From Gymnopus androsaceus JB14 (Eukaryota; Basidiomycota; Agaricomycetes; Agaricales; Omphalotaceae), in the NCBI GenBank assembly GCA_009733575.1, contig ML769404.1, forward strand, positions 304,418 through 368,417: a stretch of 64,000 nt of DNA. The letters run 5' to 3'. Position numbers and translations under genes: made by a program. The notes under the pieces are model-generated. The model saw only the letters and a list, made by a program, of their open reading frames with translations, made no database searches and had not been told where the DNA came from. Of the stretch, positions 24,317 to 34,828 are shown piece after piece (within the stretch, counting starts at the first letter, position 1; every line of letters starts with the position of its first letter).

Positions 24317-26507
24317 GTATTCCATCTAGCATCTCTAATAAATATGAATTTACCATGCATTCCACTACTCTTTTTGGTATAGACCACTTCGGCAGGATTT
24401 TCCATTCAGTTTTGAATGTGTGATTTAAGTTGCTTTGGTATACCTGCATGAGATCACCTTTTCTGAAGACCACCTCTCAATGTTCTTTCTTTAACAGCCA
24501 TTTGTCAAACACCCCTTTCCACCAAACTGCATGCTCCACCGCTGCACTGTAGCCATTGAGCTGCTGCTGTGCTACGTATGCCGCCTGCACTGCAACTTCC
24601 ATTGGTTTCAGGATTGATGATGCTTCCTCGAGTGTCAATCTCTGTGTATTGATGACAGCTCCCAGTAACAGCTTGTTTGGTGAGAAATTTAGGGCTGGTA
24701 GAATTTGGTTGTTCAGAGTGACAGTAGCTTTTTCCAGGAACTCCAGCCACTCTGCCAGTAGCTTGTCCCAAGACATTGCTTTGAATTCTTCCAAGTCTTC
24801 ACCTAATTCCGGCACGCAAAGTTGTTTTAAGACATGCAGAAGGATTTTATTAGCCCCTTCCACAAGTTCATTGACCCATGGGGAGTATGCTGGTACTGTA
24901 TGGTGCTTCACGCCCCACTTGGTGCAAAACTCCTTGACCGCTTTGCTTTTGAAATGAGTCCCGTTGTCTGACATGAATGTTTCTGATGGTAGGTAGGTTT
25001 TGAACAACGAATCCAGGCTGCTGATTGTGGTTTTTTCAGATCCATGCGTTTTGAATTTGAATGCCCATATGCGCTGCGAGTACATGTCCAAATAAAGGCC
25101 CATGGTATGGTATCCTCCTTTCCCTTTAGACAGCAATAAGTAGTCACCCACTAGGAGTTCAAATGGGTGACACCTTGTGATTGGATTGAGGAGAGAATGA
25201 AGGTGAGCCACTCCGAAGTTTTTACACTTGGGACACTCTCTGATGGCCGTCATTATCAATTCATCCAGCTTTGGACTATAGATGCAATCCATTAATGCTA
25301 GCTTCACCGCATCCCTGCCCCAATGACCTCCTTCTCCATGCTACGCTCTTGCCAGTTCCACAGCCTTCGCTTTCATGATGCATTCCACCCTAGAGCGTTC
25401 CCAAATACCTGCATTACTTCCCACTTTCCACAGCCAGTTGTCCTCCACCATATACATGCCTGCTTTGTGTTGCACCTGGCCTTTTTGCTTCTCCTCCCCT
25501 GGTGTCTCCAGTGTCTGCAGCGCCATTATTAATTCCTGAAACACCAGCTCTTTCTCAAAACGTTTTGACAGCTCTCCCCAGTTTGTTCCTGAACTTTCTC
25601 CAAGAATCTCCTCTGCTGCTTCCACTCCAAAAATGTCATTTACTAGTCCCGTCACCACTTCCTAATCCTCACTAACCTCCCATTCACTGCCATCTCCATG
25701 AACTTGCTCTTGTCCTTCCCACATTCTGCTCAGCCCATCCACTACTACATTCAGCTTCCCCAGTATGTGCCTGACGTCGACAATTTGGTGAGCTAAGATC
25801 TTGTCCTGCCAGCAAGCATGTGCTGCATTCAATTTGTCACTGAGTAACACATCTTGCAGTGCTTGGCAGTCTGTTTCAACTTCTACCGGGAAGCCCCATA
25901 GTATATCCGAGAATTTGTCAAGTCCAAACTTCAGGGCTGCAAACTCAAGGAGGAACATTCGGTTTGTAATTTTGCTTGGATGCTGAGGTATGTTTTGATG
26001 CAAAGCCTATGGGGTGGACTTTCTGCACCATATTTCCATTTGGTGGCACAACCTCAAACTTCTCCACTACAACTGCTGCAAACCCTTCTTTACACCCCTC
26101 AGTTGTGATAATGAATGGTGTTCCATCCCATCTTGGAGATTTCAAGACAGGTTTGGAGACCAGAGCCTTCTTTAATGCTATGAAAGCTTCAGTATGTTTG
26201 CTTGACCACTTGTCTGCCAGCTTAAACAACTCCATTGCTTGATGGTATGTTGATTTTGTGTAGTTCTGGGGCAGTGGGACAGACTTGAGCAGATTAAAAA
26301 GGGGACCTTTGATTTTGGTGTAGTTTACAATGAGGTCTTGAAAGTGACCCATGAGACCAATGAAGGAAGCAAGATTCAGAGCATCTGACAGTTGCTTCCA
26401 GTCTACAATGGCTGTCAGCTTAGTTGGGTCAACTGTGAATCCTTCTTTGTTGACTTTTGCTCCCACAAATATACCTTTGGAGATGAAAAACTCGGATTTG
26501 CTGGCAG

Positions 26508-27689
26508 GAAGGGATTAAAGATCTTCATGAGTCCGGATCCCGGTATACCGGGATCTGTGCCACAGGTACCGGGGGTGAAATACCCTGACCTGTGACCTGC
26601 CAAAACCCATGGGAAACGGGCCCGGTATGACCGGGATCCATGGCAGGTATACCTGCAGGTACCTGCATGACCTGTTATAGTTTTTAATTATAGATTTTTA
26701 GTACTTGTTACTAGTTGATATGCCACTAATACTTATAGTAACTACTATTAGCATCAACTGGAATCACTGTACCATTTTGACCAAGTTTTCATGGGTTGTG
26801 ATGCATGACCTGACCTGTTCACAATTTTTAGTGTTCACAGATGGTAGTGACTGGTGACCGATCTGTGAACTGTTCACTGGGCCTTTAGATGCAGGTACTC
26901 AGTGATCTGTTGCTTTATTTTTGAACCAAATTCAGGCTTGTCAAAGGTGAACTGAGGCTATTTTGAACAAATTTTGAAGATTTTTCAGCATTTTTGATTG
27001 ATTTTTGAGACTTTTTTTATTTTTTGTTTCAATTGTCACGGTGTTCACAGCTCAAAGTGACCAGTGACATCTACCTGTGAACTGTTCATTTTGGGTGAAG
27101 GTGACGCATGACCAAACACTTGGTTGAAACGGTACAGCAATTCAATGACAATAAAGTACTTATTCTCAACTTTGTCAGTACTAGTAAGTATTATATTAGT
27201 AGTAACAGCTTAATAAGTATAGTAATTTGGGTAGCATACAAGGACTCAGGGCTCTACCACTAAGTGAAAATAAGCAATGGAGTTTCATTATACAGTGGTA
27301 AGGAAGAAATATTGATGGTTTCATGTGCATACATTAAGTATTAGACTATTAATGTTACTATTACTACTGAATACTAGTGGTATATATTGGACTTGGTACT
27401 CTAAGTCTCTAATACCATATAGTAGTACAAGTACAGATACAGTACACTATTCTTAATATTCTGGTACACTATTTAGTGCTTATAGAAGTAAAAAATAGTT
27501 GGTCAAGTATGTCAATCATTTGTCCACAATGACCTGCAGGTACCTGCAGGTCACTAAAAAAATTAAAATCATGACCTGTGAACTGCCCATTACCGGGACC
27601 TGCGGGTCACAATACCTGTGGGTATTCCCATGGATCTACCTGCAGGTACCTGTCCCTAACCAGGACTCATGAAGATCATTAAAAGGGAT
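26508..27689. mobile_element. hAT-type MITE inside gypsy pol
   Basis: Element 26516-27681 (1,166 bp) has terminal inverted repeats TAAAGATCTTCATGAGTCC and TAATGATCTTCATGAGTCC and is flanked by 8-bp near-duplications gaagggat and aaagggat (7 of 8 match). Excision would rejoin the gypsy RT at LSLPASKSEFF. The ends are crowded with CCGG, GGATCC and CAGGTACCTG palindromes. No transposase is encoded. Eight-bp duplications and TA-starting ends point to the hAT superfamily. Confidence 0.8.
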
Positions 27690-29026
27690 AAACACTGTTC
27701 TCAAACTCGCTGCAATATGCGAGTGACCTTTGAAAACATCGCCTCAAAGTCATCATCAGTGGTTCCACTGTCATCTATGAACAGCTGCATGGTGCTGTCT
27801 CCCAACAGGTCTTCCAGGTTCCAAGCTGTCATGTCTGCAAAGGTGGATGGTGCCCCCGTTAACCCAAATGGCATGTGCACACACCAGAAATATTCAAATA
27901 GCCCTTCCCTTCCACATAAAAGGCAGTATATGGTTGAGATTCTTTTGTAACCTCACATGCGTAGAACCTGGATGCAAAGTCGAATAAGCAGATCCAATTG
28001 TGGCTACTAAGCGCTCGCTGTTTGTCATGAATGCTCCCCTGGGGCATGGGAGCTATTTCCGTGACCTTGTTCAACTCTGTGAAATTCTGACAGATTTGCC
28101 ACTTCTGTGGTTTCAGTGAGTCTGGCGGGCTGGATAGCTCTGTTCGTGGTTCTGGGCATGGAGGTAGATTGAAGGAGGCAGGGAGACCAGCTGCTATACA
28201 CTTGTTGTTCAACTTGTGTTTCAACTTGTCCATCATCAATCCTTGTCCTTTGTGTACTTTTTTGGCTAGCGCTATTGGAGAAACACACTTTACTTTGCTT
28301 GGTGAACACCTCTCAATGATGCCTGCAGCCAGTAGTTCATCAATTTTCTTGTGTAAATACTCCTTCTGAGGTGGTGTTAGGGCTTTCTGGCGGACTTTTG
28401 TAGAAAACTTCATGTTCTCTGGGATGTTCAACCAATGGACCACATTGGGAACTGATCAGACCTCACTAACTGAGAGTGCAAAACAATTGGCATAGTTGGT
28501 TATCAGCTTTTCCACTCTTTCACACTGCTTCTGGGATAACCCTGATCCAATTTTAACCTGTTTAAGGATCTCCTTCACCTGGTCTGGTTTGAAGGCTCCA
28601 TTGTGTCCGATGTTACGCATGAATAGATCCTTGTTGTCTGTAGTATCGTGTCCCTCAGGAATCAGATCTTCCTTTGGGTCAGCATAATCAGGACTGTCCA
28701 AAATCTTGTATACAAGAGCTTCTGTGGTGTTTAGGTTAATCTTTGGTTTTTTGGAAGAATTCTTGTCAGAAACTCCTCTGGAGGGGGACACATGACTTTC
28801 CCCCAATGAGCTTCCACGCAAATGCTCTTGGCGTAAATCTGCTAGTGAGATCCTTGACAACCTTCCTCTATTCTTCCACCTATAAAACCATCTCACTCCT
28901 TTTCCCATCCAAGCTTGATGGAACCACTCTTTCCATTGTTTCTCCCTCTTCCTCCTTTTCCATCCTCACTTGTTGTTTCTCTTTCAACTGCTCTTCTGCT
29001 TTTAATGATTCCCCCCGGCGCTGCTG

Positions 29027-30254
29027 TCAAAAGAGATACTTCAGCTCCTCCAATAACTTTTGTTGCTCTTTCTCATTGAACTTGTCATCCTCCTCCTCCT
29101 CAAGCCACGGAATGTCTAAGCTATCCAGCTTTGCTTTCCACTGCCGTTCCTTTTTGACTTCCTCATCCTCTACTTCTTCTATGGTTGGCTTTTGTTCATA
29201 GGAATTGGGCTGCAGTAAGTGCTGCGACATATTATTAGAAATTGTGGCTGATGGGCTGTCTATAGAGTGTATCAAGACTTCCCTGTCCAGCGGGGTTATT
29301 ACCTCTTCAATAACCCCGCCCTCTACATGAACACTTTTGCCTGTAGGCAGTCACGCTTCCCTGACTGGTCCTATTAACATTTCCACCTCTTGACCTTGTT
29401 GCTTCTCCACTTTTTCTTCTCCATTCTTCTTCAAACTGTTTCTCCTCCACTGTCTCAATTGTAGGACTGTACTTTCATGTAAAAGTACCTGGTGAGTGCT
29501 GTGAATCTTGGTTAGAGATGCTTTTTTCAATATTTGTGAATAGCTGCATCACTTCCCTATCCAGCAGGGTCAAAGACTTTTCTATAACCCCACCCACTGT
29601 ATTTGCGCTTTCCTCAAGCTTTTGTTGTGGAATGTCCACTGCATTCAGTGCAGGTGGCTGATTCCCAATGGCTCAGATTGTCTTCCCCATGCCTTTGCTG
29701 AACAGTATTCTCCACTGCTTTCTGGTATCCTCAATCTGCAGGGAGTCCTCTGAGTAGTTGTGGACTGTTTGGAGCTGTTCAAGCAATGGTTTCCCAATCA
29801 GGACATTCCAGCTTCCTCCACTGCTAAACACTTCACACCAAGTCAGGACCGTTAGGTCTCCTAGCTGTATGTCCCCTTCTCAGGAAGCTTTTCCTGGTAC
29901 CACTGTTCCGTTCACCATTTGAAACCAACGCGTCAATGGCTTCCATCCCCCAATCTTCCGCTTTAACTGGTTGTACACACCTGAGTCTATGGCATTGACC
30001 ATTGCTCCATCATTGACCATCCCCTCTTCTTCCACTGTTCTTCCGTTTTTGTCCTTTAGCAGGATGTCAGTCAAGAATGGTTTACTGGTGTGGCTTTTGC
30101 TGCCCTGAATTGTATAGACATCAATGGTATTCCTTGATTCACAGTCTTCAGTCTGTACAAGATTTGAATGCAACATAGTGCTACAGGTCGAGTGCTTGCT
30201 ACTCAGTTCGACCTTTCCCCATTTCCCAAACTCCTCATTCCCTTGAAAAACCAA
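29027..30254 (-). pseudogene. gypsy protease and linker region, broken
   Basis: The segment at 30254-29880 has the retroviral-type aspartic protease context, with a substrate strand around GAMVNAIDSGVYNQLK in which the catalytic DSG-like triplet appears as IDSG. Downstream (29800-29027) the translation is acidic, lysine-rich and charged, as in linkers between protease and RT. Several stops interrupt it. Assignment rests on position between gag and RT and on the short motif. Confidence 0.5.
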
Positions 30255-30812
30255 TCTCCATTACCATTATCCTCTCCCCCTTTGGTTCCCACCATGTTCA
30301 CAGTTGGTCCATGGCAATAGCTCCCCAACTGGGTTTGACAGAATGCCCTCCAGCTGCCTTCCAAAGCTGGGATTTCATTAGGATTGGGGCAAAGTGCATT
30401 GTGTCCATGGCTCTGCTATCCGCATTTGAAGCATTCACCTGTGCAAACCTGCTTCATTCCCAGCTTCAAAGACATAATGGTGAGCTCTGAGAATTGGGGG
30501 TTTGGCCTGTTTTGGACTGCCCAGCTCCTGGCTTCTTCCATCCATGCCACAATTCCATAAGACCTCCTTCTGTTCATTGCTGAGTTGCGCCCAAGCACAT
30601 TGCATTCCCATTCCACCATAACAACCTCCGCTAGCATTGCCTTGATATTGATTGGGTGTGGGGGAAGTGGAACATTTGAGTCAAGTTGTAGCCAGAGTGT
30701 TGGCAAGCTTCATACGTGGTGTTTTGGGAACTGCCACCAGTATGGGTTTTTTATTTTCTATCTTGTGCTCTGCTTCTAACTTCAATTTCCCCCAGCTTAC
30801 TGGTGGATGCTG

Positions 30813-31316
30813 TAACTTTAATGCATTAATCCTTGACAACAGTCCTAAGTGATTAATGCATTAAATCAGGACTGCTGTCCGATCAGCCAAAATATACTAC
30901 TAGGTGTATAAGGCTCATAGTCATGTGACTCAAACTTAAAAGGCTTATACAGAGAGAACAAGGACCTGTGAGAAAAAACTGACACCCCCCCTTGGATTTG
31001 TCAGACCACCCTGGACCTAACCCCAACCCTAATCCACTATGACCATAACAGTGGGGGCAAGCCCCACACCCCCAATATCATCCTCAACCCCTAACCTTAA
31101 CCCTAACCCCTGAACCTAACCTATGCTTACCAATGTTTGGCAATGTTTCGATCAAATTTCCAAGTGCTAACCCTAACAAGATTTGACCAAAACATTGCTT
31201 AGATACCCTAATTAGGTCAATAGCAGATTTTAGCACTGCCACAATTTCTGACAGCAGTCCTGATTTAATGCATTAACCACTTAGGACTATTGTCACAATC
31301 TAATGCATTAGAACTA
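30813..31316. mobile_element. TA-flanked MITE, copy A, with CCCTAA-rich core
   Basis: Element 30815-31314 (500 bp) between TA dinucleotides. The inverted repeats are about 70 bp (with TAATGCATTA and CAGGACTGCTGTC segments). The core contains CCCTAA-like repeats, a cagtgggggcaagcccca motif and a tgttttgatc/gatcaaaaca-like pair. Sits in gypsy gag at GCTG-TA-CAGC. Confidence 0.88.
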
Positions 31317-31690
31317 CAGCTACAGGCGAGCTTATATCCTTTATCGTTTTTGCAAACTTTGTCCAATCCTCCGTATCCTCATCCACAAACTTTTTCAGTG
31401 CATATGGCAGTTTCTGCCAGACCATGCTGATCAGCAAATTGGTCTGCTGGATTTCTGCACCTGTCGCGAGGACCAGGACTTTGTCAGTGTACCACTTATG
31501 GTATGGCTGGTTGGTTGCATCATGAAGGGTTAGGAGCTGCTCATGGGTGACTGTGAGCTTGGTGAGCTCATCCTTGTGCATCTTCTTGGATTTCTGCTCT
31601 TTCTCCTGTGAAGGAAACTTCACATTGAACAGAGCTTCAAAATCTTCCCAATTTTCCCCATGCTGAGCGTCCATGAGCCAGCTGCTATTG

Positions 31691-32253
31691 TAATTTTAAT
31701 AGATTAAATAACAATAAGTTGTCGTCAGTCTATTCTATTAAATAGCAAGAAGCTATCCTGCATGCCAAATTGAACTATGTAGGTCTAATTAATTAAACAC
31801 AACAACCTATCATGTAGATCATGTGATTAAAAATTGAAATGGCTGTAGCAGCTGAACTAGGGCCCATGGGAAAAAACTGACACTCCCCCTTGGACTTATC
31901 AGACCACCCTCTATCCAACCCTAACCCTACCCAGTGCTCTAGCTCTACTCTACCTAACCCTAACCCTAACCCTATATAGATCATTCAACAGTGGGGGCAT
32001 GCCCCACACCCCCATATCATCCTTAACCCCTCACCCTAACCTCCCTAACCCCTAACCTATGCTAACCTATTGTTTGGCAATGTTTTGATCAGTTCTCTAT
32101 GTTAGGGTTTGCACAAGTGCAAACCCTAATGAGAACTGACCAAAACATTGCTTAGTGCTACTGACTGGGTTTTGGCCTGACGACAGCATGTCACTATTTA
32201 ATAGAATAGACTGACAACAACTTATCCTTATTAATCTATTAAAGTTCCTGCTA
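31691..32253. mobile_element. TA-flanked MITE, copy B, with CCCTAA-rich core
   Basis: Element 31693-32251 (559 bp) between TA dinucleotides. The inverted repeats contain TTTAATAGATTAA and CTATTCTATTAAATAG. The core has three consecutive CCCTAA units near 31955-31975 and the same cagtgggggcatgcccca motif as copies A and C. Sits in gypsy gag at CCTG-TA-CAAT. Confidence 0.88.
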
Positions 32254-32804
32254 CAGGTGCATGAGCATGTTTTGATACCATTCTGCTGCCCTCAATCCAA
32301 CTGGGAAGTACAACTTCACCTGTTTGGCTAGGTCTGCTTGAGGGATTGAGAGTTCTGTCATTCGGAGCTTGAATTCCTGTAAGAAGTCGGTGGGTCAAGT
32401 TGGGTCATCAGGATCCCCAGAGAATTTTGGGATTGGAGTGTTTACTGCTGCCATTGGTGGTTGCAGTGCTGGTGCTGGTGCTGGGACTGGAGCTTGTGGT
32501 GTAGGTGCAGGATTCAGTACTGGTGTAGGAGTCTGAGGTCTAGTGATGCTTTGTGATGCGGTAACCCAAGCTGCAGGACTGCTGGGTTGTTTGGGAGATG
32601 GAAATGGTGAACTATGTAAAAATTCATCCAAGTTGTACTCTGATGTGTCTGCGTTGTCTTGTGAAGAGCTAGATGCTGGTGTTCTTGAAGAGAATCTGCC
32701 TTTTGGGTCTCTGGGTTGGTTGAGCCAAGCCAGGGTCTAATGATTCTGGTTCTGTAGTTCTTGGATTAAGTCTGAAGGCTGAACATTGATCTAAATTGTG
32801 CTCT

Positions 32805-32951
32805 TGTCACCAACATGGACAGGCGGTGCAACAATGAATCAATGCTATAGATGTTGATCTCATGTAGTTGTGTGACCCTATGTGACTAGCTACTGTGACT
32901 ACTCTAGCTATGACTAAGATGGCCTAGACTCTAGCCTGACCCCCTACTCCA
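32805..32951 (-). repeat. 5' LTR (or its surviving part) of the gypsy element
   Basis: On the minus strand it begins TGGAGTAGGGGGTCAGGC at 32951. A primer-binding-site-like TGGTGACAAGAGC follows near 32810. The first 43 bp recur at the other end of the element; the rest does not. Confidence 0.6.
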
Positions 32952-34437
32952 CCAGCAGCCCAAGAAAGCATTACAAGCGACTGCCCATATGGCGCAATGG
33001 AATGGGATATTGAAATCCAGGGCAAAGTATAAGGCTAGCATGTGTGCAATGGTGATTGGGTTCCTCATGGGACATTTATGGTGTGCTCCTGCTATTCATA
33101 AACCTGTGCAAGCAAATTGGATTTTCTGTGAATCGGATGGCCATGGTGCCCTGTGGATGTCATGCCAGGCTTGGAGACCTGAGAGCCAACCTTTAATATC
33201 AGAACCAGAGACTTTGCTGAGGTGAAAACCTATGAAGCCTATGATAAGATCTTTGCTAGAAGGCATGTGGAGATCTTCAGCTATACCGAGTTCATTGCAG
33301 AACTGGTTATAGCACAAGAGACCTGCCGTGTAAGAAGTGAGCACTAGCCAATTCTACCAAATCTTGTTCGCCCAGCTCAATAACCTTTGGCAGGAATATA
33401 CTGGAAGCATTGTGCCACTTTGCAATTGAGTATGGTGTATGCCAAGCATGGATATGGTCTATTGCCCGGATATTCGGATGAAGGGTATTGTTAACAATGC
33501 TGGAACCTTCCTTTGATTTTCATGGTGCGGATTGGGAAGGAATATGTTCAGATATAAGCGGAGGTGCCGAGCTCTGAGAGGTTGTAGTTGGATTGGGATT
33601 GTAGGCTTGTCTGGTAAGAGATGGGCGTAGACTTGGTTGGTAATTGGTGGGCAGTGATGAGTCAGCTGGTTCATTAGCAGTATTAAAATAAACCCCAACA
33701 AGTTCTCAGAGGTGTATTTTAATATTTGCAACGAGTTGTCAGCATGGCTTTTAGAAAAGAAATATCAATACAGAGAGAACAAGAGCCCGTGGGAAAAAAC
33801 AGACACTTTTTCCATGCTCGTGTAGGTCATCTGCACCCAGCCCTAGCCCTATCTTGCATCCTAACCCTAACCCTGATTAATATTTTAACAGTGGGGGCAA
33901 GCCCCCACACTCCCATTATTATCCTCAACCCCTAAACCCTAACCACCCTAATCCTAACCTATGTTCACTGTTTGTTTGGCACTGTTTTGATCAGGTCTCT
34001 ATGTTAGGGTAAGCACAAGTACTTACCCTAATGAGACCTGACCAAAACAGTGCTTATTACTATATTTGGTCATAACCTTAATTTTAGATTAGGATTAAGC
34101 GGAGGCACCACTGGAAAGAGGGAGAAAAATAAAGGGGTGTAGCCATTTCCATTTTTTCCCATGGCCCCTAGTTCCCAAGATATGGCCCCATCATAGTAAA
34201 CTATAGTTAGGGTTTATTAGGCAGTTATATGCCATAAGAGAACTTGTTGCAAATATTAAAATATGCCTCTGAGAACTTTTTGGGGTTTATTTTAATACCA
34301 CTATAGCCTCTGGTGGATGGGTGGCAGTTTATTGGATTCAAAGGGAGGATTGGTGGTTGGGAACTAGTATTATGAGTATAGTTAATTGAGTAGTGAGGCA
34401 CAGGGAATTCAAGAAGTTGGGATGCGCGGAATGCCAA
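32952..34437 (-). pseudogene. DIRS tyrosine recombinase, N-terminal part, broken and truncated
   Basis: The recognisable part (33344-33000) reads TSYTAGLLCYNQFCNELGIA, then IIGFIGFHLSKVSGSDIKGW and LQAWHDIHRAPWPSDS, typical of the SAM-like N-terminal domain of fungal tyrosine recombinases. It continues RNPITIAHMLALYFALDFN, leading into the catalytic domain, which is missing because the gypsy LTR starts at 32951. Upstream (34437-34296) is a serine/proline-rich leader. A TA-flanked MITE interrupts it at 33683-34295. Confidence 0.7.
33681..34297. mobile_element. TA-flanked MITE, copy C, with CCCTAA-rich core
   Basis: Element 33683-34295 (613 bp) between TA dinucleotides, in the DIRS recombinase leader at GTGG-TA-CTGC. 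The inverted repeats (about 58 bp) include TTAAAATAAACCCC and CAACTTGTTGC-like segments unlike those of copies A and B. The core shares gggaaaaaacagacac, CCCTAA repeats, cagtgggggcaagcccc and a tgttagggt/accctaatg stem with them. Confidence 0.88.
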
Positions 34438-34440
34438 TTC

Positions 34441-34785
34441 ATCAGGAAAGATGGTCTGGGCCCAGGATTATCCCAGGTTACTTAGGCAGCCTAGGCCACC
34501 TAGGAATAATGCAAAAACTTTAGACACCTCAGGTATCCTAGGCCTCCTAGGCCTCCTAAGCCTCCTAGGAATTCTGAGGATATCCTCAGGTTACCTCAGG
34601 TTGCCCCAGGTTGCCTCAGGACAGCTCAGGACAGCCCAGGATGGCCCCCAGAATACCTAGGAGGCTTAGGAGGCTTAGGAGGCCTAGGATACCTGAGGTG
34701 TCCAAAGTTTTTGCATTATTCCTAGGTGGCCTAGGCTGCCTAAGTGACCTGGGGTCATCCTGGGCCCAGACCATTTTTGCTGATG
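34441..34785. mobile_element. Foldback element rich in CCTAGG
   Basis: Left arm 34441 to about 34567 and right arm about 34650-34785 are long inverted repeats starting ATGGTCTGGGCCCAGGAT. The centre is made of short repeats of CCTAGG, CCTCAGG and CTCAGGACAG. No coding potential. No clear target duplication was found, because similarity continues a few bases beyond the apparent ends. Confidence 0.8.
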
Positions 34786-34828
34786 CCTTCTTGCACCAGA
34801 ACTGTCAAGTGCAGTGTCATTGGGTGTA

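Larger units (their letters stand above)
22918..24321 (+). mobile_element. Gag-only LTR retrotransposon (about 1.4 kb) with 5-bp target duplication
   Basis: LTRs at 22923-23041 (119 bp) and 24204-24316 (113 bp) begin TGTCAGAGCAG and end CCTGTCA. The target duplication gtatt flanks both sides (22918-22922, 24317-24321). A purine tract (GAGGAGGAG) precedes the 3' LTR. Between them is one gag-like gene and no protease, integrase or RT, so it must move with enzymes made by another element. It is inserted into the 3' end of the minus-strand gypsy pol. The LTRs differ by a 6-nt deletion and several substitutions, so it is not very recent. Confidence 0.92.
22805..28908 (-). pseudogene. gypsy pol (RT, RNase H, integrase), broken
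   Basis: Read right to left. The RT start has VHWLNIPENMKFSTKVRQKA and SPIALAKKVHKGQG. The catalytic region reads LFIDDSGTTDDD (the F/Y-x-DD box) at about 27760. After the hAT MITE the frame resumes as GAKVNKEGFTVDPTKLTAIV. RNase H contains EVETDCQALQD and ends GLSRMW. Integrase has DYLLLSKGKGGYH, MSDNGTHF and SPWVNELVEG, which fit the D,D,E catalytic triad. The 3' end, SLRGFPPRPGTKLEAAQ, is separated from the integrase by the gag-only insertion and stops at 22805. Frameshifts between the ORFs (for example 25307/25341, 25658/25662) show it is not functional. Confidence 0.85.
30416..32631 (-). pseudogene. gypsy gag, split by two TA-flanked MITEs
   Basis: The N-terminus at 32631 is proline-rich (MDEFLHSSPFPSPKQP, a PAPAPAPALQPP run) and leads to KFSGDPDD and AAEWYQNMLMHL. 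After a MITE (31693-32251) it resumes as NSSWLMDAQHGENWEDFEALF. After a second MITE (30815-31314) it resumes as QHPPVSWGKLKLEAEHK and ends near a CFKCG zinc-knuckle start (30420). Excising each MITE with one TA restores an open frame across the join (HL-Y-NSSW and SPVAV-QHPPVSW). A few independent stops remain. Confidence 0.8.
22716..32951 (-). mobile_element. Ty3/gypsy retrotransposon, decayed and multiply interrupted
   Basis: Minus-strand order is 5' LTR end (32951), gag (32631-30416), protease region (30254-29027), RT (28908-27682 and on), RNase H (26466-25662), integrase (25658-24322) and a pol end at 22805. Identical 43-bp segments at 22716-22758 and 32909-32951 mark the outer LTR starts; further in, the two LTRs do not match, so at least one is truncated or rearranged. 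A purine-rich tract (GGGGGCACA) precedes the left LTR. Inside lie a gag-only LTR element, a hAT-type MITE and two TA-flanked MITEs, giving about 10 kb in total. Confidence 0.85.

Noticed and set aside
24556..24957. A 133-codon plus-strand frame
   Set aside because: Antisense of the gypsy integrase.
30960..31150. Reading the CCCTAA-rich stretches as a real telomere or chromosome end
   Set aside because: They lie inside three bounded MITEs with TA duplications and are followed by more sequence on both sides.
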